30,976 bases of DNA from positions 1 through 30,976 of IMG/VR virus record IMGVR_UViG_3300005664_000038. One strand, written 5' to 3'. The position numbers were made by a program, and so were the translations under genes. Position 1 is the first letter of the stretch; each line of letters opens with the position of its first letter. Below, piece after piece: positions 1-3,796 of the stretch. The notes under the pieces are model-generated. The model was given only the letters and a program-made list of their open reading frames with translations. It ran no database searches and had not been told where the DNA came from. This DNA is from a virus.

Positions 1-33
1 AGCAGGAAGTGGGCTAAACACAAACTCGGTTAA
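1..33 (+). CDS. Possible C-terminal end of an upstream gene (partial)
   Basis: Frame 1 is open from the window edge to a TAA at 31-33 and reads SRKWAKHKLG, a basic tail that looks like an ordinary protein end. Only ten codons are visible, so this is a guess based on the density of coding DNA. No function can be given. Confidence 0.25.
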   Translation, partial: SRKWAKHKLG

Positions 34-95
34 AGATAGTTATTAATTAGTCTGATGAGTTAAAACCTCATGAAAGAGGGGTATAATGTCTAAAC

Positions 96-302
96 ATGAA
101 TAAACAAAGAAGAAAAGAAAGAATTAGAGTAACTGAGTGTGGAGCTTGTAGAAATGAGATTCCTATCGCTGATGAACCAGTTACTTTCAAGAGGTACCAT
201 TATAGACTGCAGGTAACAAGAATGACGGAAGGTTATCCTTGTACAGCTTGTGGTCATGTCATACCAGCAAAGGAGGAAAGATGTTATTACATAAACCAGT
301 AA
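96..302 (+). CDS. Small zinc-ribbon-like protein, unknown function
   Basis: This encodes a 68-residue protein with a very basic N-terminus (MNKQRRKERIR). It has two Cys pairs, CGAC near residues 15-18 and CTAC near 49-52, spaced as in a four-Cys zinc ribbon or zinc knuckle. Small proteins of this shape are common in phages and usually bind nucleic acid or a host protein, but nothing here fixes a role. No Shine-Dalgarno sequence precedes the ATG. Its 3' end overlaps the next gene by 22 nt, so the two are probably translated from one message. A zinc-binding role is inferred from the Cys spacing only. Confidence 0.6.
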   Translation: MNKQRRKERIRVTECGACRNEIPIADEPVTFKRYHYRLQVTRMTEGYPCTACGHVIPAKEERCYYINQ

Positions 303-562
303 TGATTATTTGGGAGGATATAGTTGATCTTCCCAGCGGTTGGCTTGAGTTGGATGAAGCCCTTGATCACGAGTATATACAGAATGCTGTATCCTATACG
401 GTTAGACAGTATGGTACTTTGATTGACGAGACAGAAGATTACATCCTTATTGCCGGGGCTGTATTTGAAGATAAATCACAGTTGTCCCACGTTTCCAGAA
501 TACCAAGAGGTGTTGTTAAGAAGATTGTGTATTTGGAAGAAAAAAGTTTAGAAAAGACTTGA
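281..562 (+). CDS. Small acidic protein of unknown function
   Basis: The ATG at 281 is preferred over one at 239. AGGAGG lies at 271-276, four bases before it, a rare strong Shine-Dalgarno in this window. The upstream extension also lies wholly inside the preceding zinc-ribbon gene. The 93-residue product begins MLLHKPVMIIWEDI, is rich in acidic residues in the middle and ends in a charged helix (KKIVYLEEKSLEKT). I do not recognise the family. The contrast between this SD and the SD-less genes elsewhere suggests this pair belongs to a differently regulated, possibly early or middle, transcription unit. Confidence 0.6.
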   Translation: MLLHKPVMIIWEDIVDLPSGWLELDEALDHEYIQNAVSYTVRQYGTLIDETEDYILIAGAVFEDKSQLSHVSRIPRGVVKKIVYLEEKSLEKT

Positions 563-588
563 CTTGTAATTAACTTTAGTTATATTTG
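559..588 (+). promoter_or_regulatory. Bacteroidota-type promoter P1 upstream of the tRNA array
   Basis: TTG at 559-561 is followed after 19 nt by TATATTTG at 581-588, which fits the Bacteroidota primary-sigma consensus of TTG plus TAnnTTTG at about -33 and -7. The predicted start of transcription is near A593. It would drive the structured leader at 593-720 and, on read-through, the first tRNA block. Confidence 0.65.
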
Positions 589-592
589 CACC

Positions 593-720
593 ATGAAGCA
601 TTTACGCCCCTCACTACAACAACAGTATCTCAGTTTAGAGACTGGTAGGGGTGTAATCAATTAGGAATATAGTGTTTTTTCATATTGGTTTTTGGCCCCG
701 CCTGATAAGCGGGGTTTTTT
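593..720 (+). ncRNA. Structured leader or small RNA between promoter P1 and its terminator
   Basis: The predicted transcript starts at P1 and ends at an intrinsic terminator. A nine-pair stem (one G-T) joins TACGCCCCT at 603-611 with AGGGGTGTA at 647-655. Inside it a second stem joins CAG and TCTC with GAGA and CTG around 622-644. A 23-codon frame (593-664, beginning MKHLRPSLQQ) starts exactly at the predicted first base. The unit could be a free small RNA, or a leader controlling read-through into the tRNAs. The two cannot be told apart from sequence. Confidence 0.4.
696..720 (+). terminator. Intrinsic terminator before the first tRNA
   Basis: CCCCGC at 696-701 pairs with GCGGGG at 709-714 around a 7-nt loop, followed directly by six T. 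It stands 7 nt before tRNA-Pro, so it either ends the leader RNA or gates expression of the array. Confidence 0.85.
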
Positions 721-727
721 ATTTTAT

Positions 728-803
728 AGCGAATTACGGAAGTCAGGTTTTTCCGGCAGGCTTTGGGAGCTTGAACGCACTGGTTCGAATCCAGTATTCG
801 CTA
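728..803 (+). tRNA. tRNA-Pro (TGG)
   Basis: The seven-pair acceptor AGCGAAT/ATTCGCT is complete. The D-arm CGGA/TCCG, anticodon stem CAGGC/GCTTG with loop TTTGGGA, and T-arm ACTGG/CCAGT with loop TTCGAAT are all present. The discriminator is A, followed by CT, and no CCA is encoded. U34 could read all four Pro codons by wobble. Confidence 0.93.
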
Positions 804-805
804 CT

Positions 806-877
806 GTCAGTATGGTGTAACGGTTAGCACCTAGGGTTTTGGTCCCTGTAGTTACAGTTCGAATCTGTATACTGATA
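806..877 (+). tRNA. tRNA-Gln (TTG)
   Basis: The acceptor GTCAGTA/TACTGAT has one G-T pair at 1-72. The D-arm is GTG/CAC, the anticodon loop TTTTGGT sits on TAGGG/CCCTG, and the T-arm TACAG/CTGTA has loop TTCGAAT. It begins only two bases after tRNA-Pro. The discriminator A is followed by C. Confidence 0.92.
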
Positions 878-879
878 CT

Positions 880-954
880 GTGCTTGTAGCTTAGACAGGT
901 CTAAAGCAAGGGGTTGTGGTTCCCTGATCACGAGTTCAAATCTCGTCAAGCACC
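880..954 (+). tRNA. tRNA-His (GTG)
   Basis: The acceptor GTGCTTG/CAAGCAC, D-arm GCTT/AAGC, anticodon loop TTGTGGT on AGGGG/TCCCT, and T-arm ACGAG/CTCGT with loop TTCAAAT are intact. Position 73 is C, as in bacterial tRNA-His. The base at -1 is T, so the G-1 needed by HisRS is not encoded in the usual place and may have to be added or replaced. Confidence 0.92.
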
Positions 955-957
955 TAT

Positions 958-1028
958 CTTCTCGTAGCTTAATGAAGAGCGATAGAATACGAATCTATCA
1001 GGTAAGGGCTCGTACCCCTTCGAGAAGT
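958..1028 (+). tRNA. tRNA-Arg (ACG), divergent
   Basis: The acceptor CTTCTCG/CGAGAAG, D stem GCTT/GAGC, anticodon stem ATAGA/TCTAT with loop ATACGAA, and T stem AAGGG/CCCTT all pair. The D-loop AATGAA lacks the GG pair and the T-loop is CTCGTAC instead of TTCRANY, so the elbow contact should be weak. The discriminator is T. A34 would need deamination to inosine by host TadA to read CGU, CGC and CGA. Confidence 0.8.
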
Positions 1029-1033
1029 CTAAT

Positions 1034-1109
1034 GCCTGTGTGGTCAAATTGGAAAAGGCGCCTGACTTAGGATCAGGAGATTTTGCAGGTTCGAGGCCTG
1101 CCACAGGTA
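1034..1109 (+). tRNA. tRNA-Leu (TAG), short variable arm
   Basis: The acceptor GCCTGTG/CACAGGT, anticodon loop CTTAGGA on CCTGA/TCAGG, and T-arm GCAGG/CCTGC with loop TTCGAGG are clear. The variable region is only about 7 nt, far shorter than the long arm normal for bacterial tRNA-Leu and seen in the next gene. Confidence 0.88.
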
Positions 1110-1113
1110 CTTT

Positions 1114-1202
1114 GTCCCTATGGTGAAATTGGCAGTACACGTCAGACTTAAAATCTGAAGCGAAGTAATAGTAGCGTGAAGGTTCGAAGCCTTCTGGGGA
1201 CA
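1114..1202 (+). tRNA. tRNA-Leu (TAA)
   Basis: The acceptor GTCCCTA/TGGGGAC, anticodon loop CTTAAAA on TCAGA/TCTGA, a long variable arm of about 19 nt, and T-arm GAAGG/CCTTC with loop TTCGAAG make a class II tRNA of 89 nt. The discriminator A is followed by CA. Confidence 0.93.
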
Positions 1203-1208
1203 CAACAA

Positions 1209-1294
1209 GGAGGGTTGGTAGAGATGGATTATTGCACCAGTCTTGAAAACTGGAGGCCGTAACTGGTCCGTGAGTTCGAATCTCACACCCTCTT
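1209..1294 (+). tRNA. tRNA-Ser (TGA)
   Basis: The acceptor GGAGGGT/ACCCTCT has a G-T first pair. The anticodon loop CTTGAAA sits on CCAGT/ACTGG, a long variable arm follows, and the T-arm GTGAG/CTCAC has loop TTCGAAT. The discriminator is T rather than the G usual for bacterial tRNA-Ser. Confidence 0.9.
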
Positions 1295-1300
1295 CTACAA

Positions 1301-1385
1301 AGAGAGTTGGCAGAGTCAGGTTTATTGCAACAGGTTGCTAACTTGTAGGTCTAACGATCCAAGGGTTCGAATCCCTTACTCTCTT
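1301..1385 (+). tRNA. tRNA-Ser (GCT)
   Basis: The acceptor AGAGAGT/ACTCTCT, anticodon loop TTGCTAA on ACAGG/CTTGT, a long variable arm, and T-arm AAGGG/CCCTT with loop TTCGAAT are present. The discriminator is T, like the neighbouring tRNA-Ser, and is followed by C. Confidence 0.9.
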
Positions 1386-1388
1386 CTT

Positions 1389-1462
1389 CTCCCTCAACGC
1401 CCAGGGCTGGTTGGACGCACTGTAAATGCGAACCACATGTAGTTCGAGTCTACTCTGGGGGA
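1389..1462 (+). tRNA. tRNA-Tyr (GTA), degenerate
   Basis: The anticodon loop CTGTAAA on CGCA/TGCG and the T-arm GTAG/CTAC with loop TTCGAGT identify a GTA tRNA. The acceptor pairs for only about five positions (CTCCC/GGGGG) and the next two positions mismatch. The D stem CAAC/GTTG follows after a shortened connector. There is no long variable arm, unlike usual bacterial tRNA-Tyr. It may be weak or inactive. Confidence 0.65.
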
Positions 1463-1485
1463 CTTAAAAAAAGTTTAAATAAAAT

Positions 1486-1516
1486 TTGGAAGTTTCAAAC
1501 AAGCTTCCTACATTTG
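1486..1516 (+). promoter_or_regulatory. Bacteroidota-type promoter P2 before tRNA-Glu
   Basis: TTG at 1486-1488 and TACATTTG at 1509-1516 are 20 nt apart. The predicted start is near A1521, the first base of a 23-codon frame (1521-1592, beginning MITSDKNIEA) that runs into tRNA-Glu. The site would restart transcription after the nine-tRNA block. Confidence 0.65.
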
Positions 1517-1562
1517 CTTCATGATTACTTCAGACAAGAACATTGAGGCTGAGGAGCGTAAT

Positions 1563-1635
1563 GCTCCAGAGGCCAAACAGGTTGAGGCGTAGCCCTTTCA
1601 AGGCTAAGGAACGAGTTCGAGTCTCGTCTGGAGTA
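1563..1635 (+). tRNA. tRNA-Glu (TTC)
   Basis: The acceptor GCTCCAG/CTGGAGT, D stem GCC/GGC with GG in the loop, anticodon loop CTTTCAA on TAGCC/GGCTA, and T-arm ACGAG/CTCGT with loop TTCGAGT are intact. Position 8 is A instead of the near-universal T. The discriminator A is followed by CA. Confidence 0.92.
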
Positions 1636-1663
1636 CAAACTTAAATTAGAAAATGAAAAAGAA

Positions 1664-1692
1664 TTGGTTTAATATAATTATCACTACGTTTG
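1664..1692 (+). promoter_or_regulatory. Probable promoter P3 before the second leader unit
   Basis: TTG at 1664-1666 and TACGTTTG at 1685-1692 are 18 nt apart, slightly shorter than the other promoters here. Transcription would start near 1697 and meet the hairpins and terminator at 1725-1818 before tRNA-Ala. Confidence 0.45.
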
Positions 1693-1696
1693 CCAG

Positions 1697-1818
1697 AGAT
1701 TGTGGCAGAGTGGGGACATTATGTGGGAACCAAGCTTAGACTTTACTTTACTTATTATAGTTTAAAATTGAAGTGTGAAAAGTAAGCTAGGTTCCTCAAA
1801 AGGGAACCTTTCTTATTT
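1697..1818 (+). ncRNA. Structured leader with two competing hairpins before tRNA-Ala
   Basis: GGAACC with adjacent AGCTTA near 1726-1738 can pair with TAAGCT and GGTTCC near 1783-1795. The same GGTTCC arm can instead pair with GGAACC at 1803-1808 to form the terminator. The two folds exclude each other, the classic layout of an attenuator. No product is encoded. A 24-codon frame (1653-1727) overlaps it but is not convincing. Confidence 0.4.
1789..1818 (+). terminator. Intrinsic terminator before tRNA-Ala
   Basis: AGGTTCC at 1789-1795 pairs with GGAACCT at 1803-1809 around a 7-nt loop and is followed by TTCTTATTT. The T tract is interrupted, so termination may be partial, allowing read-through into tRNA-Ala, Asp and Asn. 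Confidence 0.65.
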
Positions 1819-1820
1819 AT

Positions 1821-1890
1821 GGGCTTGATGTCAACGGCAGACCAACTCCTTTGCAAGGAGATTGATTGGGTTCGATTCCCACATAGTCCA
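1821..1890 (+). tRNA. tRNA-Ala (TGC), partly mispaired
   Basis: The anticodon loop TTTGCAA on CTCC/GGAG and T-loop TTCGATT on TGGG/CCCA identify it. The acceptor GGGCTTG/ATAGTCC has the G3-T70 pair that marks tRNA-Ala for AlaRS, but pairs 6-67 and 7-66 mismatch. Position 8 is A. The discriminator A is as expected for Ala. Confidence 0.78.
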
Positions 1891-1895
1891 CATAC

Positions 1896-1968
1896 GTGTC
1901 GTTAGGGGAGCGGAGTCCCTGCCTGCCTGTCACGCAGGAGATCATGGGTTCAAATCCCATACGATGCG
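1896..1968 (+). tRNA. tRNA-Asp (GTC)
   Basis: The acceptor GTGTCGT/ACGATGC, D stem GGGG/TCCC, anticodon loop CTGTCAC on CCTGC/GCAGG, and T-arm ATGGG/CCCAT with loop TTCAAAT are all present. The discriminator is G, the AspRS identity base. Confidence 0.93.
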
Positions 1969-1973
1969 CTTAA

Positions 1974-2045
1974 GGGTTGTTAGCCTAGAGGTCAGGCAGC
2001 ACACTGTTAATGTGCCCTACAGTTGTTCGATTCAACTACGACCCT
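1974..2045 (+). tRNA. tRNA-Asn (GTT)
   Basis: The acceptor GGGTTGT/ACGACCC, D stem GCC/GGC, anticodon loop CTGTTAA on GCACA/TGTGC, and T-arm AGTTG/CAACT with loop TTCGATT are intact. The discriminator is T rather than the usual G of bacterial tRNA-Asn. Confidence 0.92.
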
Positions 2046-2047
2046 CT

Positions 2048-2086
2048 CAGTATCCAAATATTAAATTTTATTTGGATACTGTTTTT
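2048..2086 (+). terminator. Strong intrinsic terminator after tRNA-Asn
   Basis: A 13-pair stem joins CAGTATCCAAATA at 2048-2060 with its exact complement at 2069-2081, followed by TTTTT. It closes the Ala-Asp-Asn block. Its 3' arm also supplies the -33 TTG of the next promoter. Confidence 0.9.
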
Positions 2087-2102
2087 GAAAGCAGTACCTT
2101 TG
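2072..2102 (+). promoter_or_regulatory. Promoter for the HNH gene, overlapping the terminator
   Basis: TTG at 2072-2074, inside the terminator stem, lies 20 nt before TACCTTTG at 2095-2102. The predicted start is near G2106, the first base of the GTG chosen for the HNH gene, so the message would be leaderless. Confidence 0.55.
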
Positions 2103-2105
2103 TTC

Positions 2106-2462
2106 GTGCCTTCAAAAAATAAAGAAATCGTAAAGAAGCACAGAGATGCTTGGTACGTTAAGAACAAAGAAAAACAAATAGCTAGACAGCTAGAAAGAAG
2201 AAGGGAACTACAAGAATGGTTCTGGAAGTATAAAAGAACCTTAAATTGTACTGATTGTACTGTTTCATTTCTAGATTGTCCTGAGATCTGTGACTTCCAC
2301 CACATTGATCCATCTGCCAAAAAAGATGTAGTAGGTCAATTGATAGGAAGTAGTAAAGAAGCAGTCCTTAGAGAAATAGAAAAGTGTGTTCCCTTGTGTG
2401 CTAATTGCCATAGGAAGAGACACAAAGATTTATATAAATACGCAGGTCCTCATGAGGCGTGA
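2106..2462 (+). CDS. HNH homing-type endonuclease inside the tRNA array
   Basis: This is a free-standing HNH nuclease of about 118 residues. It has a basic helical N-terminus (PSKNKEIVKKHRDAWYVKN), then CTDC (48-51), DFHH (63-66) and CANCHRKRH (98-106), which are the two zinc-binding Cys pairs and the HNH catalytic core. Small phage enzymes of this family nick or cut DNA and often spread as homing elements; here the likely target is tRNA-flanking DNA. The frame has no ATG after the terminator. The GTG at 2106 gives the usual short start V/M-P-S-K and coincides with the predicted transcript start. The last seven codons and the TGA lie inside tRNA-Trp, a 21-nt overlap. The start is inferred; the family call is firm. 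Confidence 0.85.
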   Translation: MPSKNKEIVKKHRDAWYVKNKEKQIARQLERRRELQEWFWKYKRTLNCTDCTVSFLDCPEICDFHHIDPSAKKDVVGQLIGSSKEAVLREIEKCVPLCANCHRKRHKDLYKYAGPHEA

Positions 2463-2512
2463 TAAGCAGTCTCCAAAACTGTGATTTAGAGGTTCAACTC
2501 CTTTGGCCTGTG
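2442..2512 (+). tRNA. tRNA-Trp (CCA)
   Basis: The acceptor GCAGGTC/GGCCTGT has G-T pairs at 1-72 and 6-67. The anticodon loop CTCCAAA sits on GCAGT/ACTGT and the T-arm AGAGG/CCTTT has loop TTCAACT. The discriminator is G, the TrpRS identity base. The D stem is only TCA/TGA and position 8 is C. Its first 21 bases are also the end of the HNH gene. Confidence 0.85.
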
Positions 2513-2518
2513 CACAAT

Positions 2519-2591
2519 TCCTCGGTGGCTCAGTGGCTACAGCAGCAGTTTTGTAAACTGCCATTCGTCAGTTCGACTCTGACTCGGGGAT
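2519..2591 (+). tRNA. tRNA-Thr (TGT)
   Basis: The acceptor TCCTCGG/TCGGGGA, D stem GCT/AGC, anticodon loop TTTGTAA on GCAGT/ACTGC, and T-arm GTCAG/CTGAC with loop TTCGACT are intact. The discriminator is T and is followed by C. Confidence 0.93.
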
Positions 2592-2605
2592 CTTAAAAGT
2601 AAAAT

Positions 2606-2998
2606 ATGGCAGAATTAAAGTTAAAGAAGCCTAAGGAAACTGATAGTATCGTTGAGTTCTTCTCAATGCTGCTCAATTCAAGCACCCAGGCCCACATCTT
2701 TCACTTCCAAACTAAGTCCTATGCAGCACATGCAGCATTAGGGAGTTACTACGAAGAAGTAGTGGGGTTGGCTGATGAATTAATAGAAGCTTATCAAGGT
2801 AAGTATGGCATAGTAACAGGGTACTCCAGCTACGCCATGAAAGACCTTAAAGACACTGAAAGTGCTATTGAATTCCTGAATAGTGTACACACTAAGGCGG
2901 AATCAATAGCATTCTCAGATTCAGATCTCAAGAACAAAGTAGATGAGATTAAGTCCCTGATCAAGACTACTCTCTACAAACTCAAGAATCTGAAGTAA
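2606..2998 (+). CDS. DUF5856-like helical protein within the tRNA array
   Basis: This 130-residue, almost entirely alpha-helical protein resembles the phage family DUF5856. The hallmark is a stretch near residues 29-65 with HxFHFQTKSYAAH, a GxYYEE segment and EAYQGKYG, carrying His and acidic residues arranged somewhat like a small ferritin or Dps four-helix protein. The biochemical role of the family is not known to me. The start follows tRNA-Thr by 14 nt with an A-rich leader and no Shine-Dalgarno. The TAA at 2996-2998 ends exactly where tRNA-Arg(TCT) begins, so RNase P cleavage would leave a message ending at its stop codon. No tRNA-related motif is visible. Family recognition is from memory. 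Confidence 0.75.
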   Translation: MAELKLKKPKETDSIVEFFSMLLNSSTQAHIFHFQTKSYAAHAALGSYYEEVVGLADELIEAYQGKYGIVTGYSSYAMKDLKDTESAIEFLNSVHTKAESIAFSDSDLKNKVDEIKSLIKTTLYKLKNLK

Positions 2999-3069
2999 CT
3001 CTCTGTCGTTCAATGGAAGGACGTCAGTCTTCTAAGCTGACTATGCTAGTTCGAATCTAGCCGGGGAGA
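2999..3069 (+). tRNA. tRNA-Arg (TCT)
   Basis: The acceptor CTCTCTG/CGGGGAG, D stem GTTC/GGAC, anticodon loop CTTCTAA on TCAGT/GCTGA, and T-arm GCTAG/CTAGC with loop TTCGAAT are present. The first base directly follows the stop codon of the DUF5856-like gene. It reads AGA, a codon used heavily in the flanking phage genes. Confidence 0.92.
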
Positions 3070-3079
3070 CAGAGAACAT

Positions 3080-3151
3080 CGACCCTTGGCGCAATGGAGG
3101 CGCGTCTCGCTCATAACGAGAAGGACAGCAGATCGGTACTGCTAGGGTCAA
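3080..3151 (+). tRNA. tRNA-Met (CAT), initiator-like
   Basis: The acceptor CGACCCT/AGGGTCA pairs at six positions but has C1 opposite A72, the mismatch that marks bacterial initiator tRNA. The D stem is GCGC/GCGC, the anticodon loop CTCATAA sits on TCTCG/CGAGA, and the T stem AGCAG/CTGCT carries loop ATCGGTA, with A instead of T at 54. Against an initiator role, the anticodon stem lacks the three consecutive G-C pairs and 11-24 is C-G. Confidence 0.85.
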
Positions 3152-3203
3152 CAAAGGAAAGAAAGATATGGAATCAGACAAGAAAGACTACGATAAGATT
3201 TAT

Positions 3204-3276
3204 TCTGTCGTAGCTCAATTGGTGGAGCCCTCGCCTTTTAAGCGAGAGGATGTGGGATCGTGGCCCACCGGCAGAA
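3204..3276 (+). tRNA. tRNA-Lys (TTT), altered T-loop
   Basis: The acceptor TCTGTCG/CGGCAGA, D stem GCTC/GAGC, anticodon loop CTTTTAA on CTCGC/GCGAG and T stem GTGGG/CCCAC are all paired. The T-loop is ATCGTGG rather than TTCRANY, exchanging T54 and A58 for A and T. The discriminator is A. Confidence 0.9.
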
Positions 3277-3281
3277 CTTAA

Positions 3282-3355
3282 GCTGAAGTAATTCAAGTGG
3301 TACAGAACCCTCTCTGATAAGGAGGTATGTGGTGGTTCAAATCCATCCTTCAGCA
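3282..3355 (+). tRNA. tRNA-Ile (GAT)
   Basis: The acceptor GCTGAAG/CTTCAGC, a D stem TTC/GAA, anticodon loop CTGATAA on CCTCT/GGAGG, and T-arm GGTGG/CCATC with loop TTCAAAT are present. The discriminator is A. It reads AUU and AUC but not AUA. Confidence 0.92.
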
Positions 3356-3361
3356 CTAAAT

Positions 3362-3435
3362 GGCGGGATAGAGAAGTGGTCTATCTCATGACTCTCATAA
3401 GGTCAAAATCCTAGGTTCGAATCCTAGTCCCGCTA
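3362..3435 (+). tRNA. tRNA with CAT anticodon (elongator Met or Ile2)
   Basis: The acceptor GGCGGGA/TCCCGCT, D stem GAGA/TCTC, anticodon loop CTCATAA on TGACT/GGTCA, and T-arm CTAGG/CCTAG with loop TTCGAAT are intact. Sequence alone does not settle whether C34 stays as Met or is changed to lysidine by TilS to read AUA as Ile. The discriminator A is followed by one C and then the ATG of the next gene. Confidence 0.92.
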
Positions 3436-3436
3436 C

Positions 3437-3796
3437 ATGAAGAATACTTGTCAAAAAGGGAATATTATTGAAGCAAAAATACTTTCTCGATTTGTGGAAA
3501 AAGATTACCTAACCTTTATACCTTTTGGTGAAGGTCATAAATGCGATCTTGTTTTTATTAGCAAGGAAGGTGACTTAAAAAGAGTACAGGTTAAGAAATC
3601 AAGAGAAACCAAATCAGGTTCTTTTACGATTAACTTATACTCAAATGGTGGAGGGTATAATAAGATAAAGTATACTAAAAGTGATATTGATTACTTTGGA
3701 ACAGAGCACGGTGGAAGATACTACCTTATTCCTATAGAAGACGTTGAGGGTAAAACTGTAGTTTCTATTAGACCGGGTAGTAAGTACGAATTTTAG
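3437..3796 (+). CDS. PD-(D/E)XK homing-type endonuclease inside the tRNA array
   Basis: This 119-residue protein has the core of the PD-(D/E)XK fold: a helix with E12, then a strand with D37 (CDLVF), then the Q-V-K triad at 51-53. Small enzymes with this layout include homing endonucleases such as I-Ssp6803I, which sits in an intron of a tRNA-fMet gene. Here the gene is free-standing. The start codon lies one base after the discriminator of the CAT tRNA. The last base of its TAG is the first base of tRNA-Phe. RNase Z and RNase P cuts would therefore leave a message with a one-base leader and an incomplete stop codon. The fold is inferred from motif order; the DNA target is unknown. Confidence 0.75.
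   Translation: MKNTCQKGNIIEAKILSRFVEKDYLTFIPFGEGHKCDLVFISKEGDLKRVQVKKSRETKSGSFTINLYSNGGGYNKIKYTKSDIDYFGTEHGGRYYLIPIEDVEGKTVVSIRPGSKYEF

Noticed and set aside
52-94. Hammerhead-like words CTGATGA and GAAA, with a GTC-like site downstream
   Set aside because: The bases between them cannot form stem II, and the base needed for stem III next to the cleavage site does not pair.
946-1286. Minus-strand frames across the first tRNA block
   Set aside because: They are antisense to several folded tRNAs and have no leader or conserved motif.
2010-2105. Longer HNH frame beginning at the ATG at 2010
   Set aside because: It would start in the anticodon region of tRNA-Asn and be read through a strong terminator; the family starts at the M/V-P-S-K segment.
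1862-2122. Frame across tRNA-Asp and tRNA-Asn, and a similar one at 3888-4085
   Set aside because: Both lie on well-folded tRNA genes and have no start signal; they are translations of RNA genes.
3168-3281. 37-codon frame after an AAAGGA-like site
   Set aside because: Two thirds of it is tRNA-Lys read as protein, giving the typical artefact ending GSWPTGRT. Only the first 12 codons could be non-tRNA.
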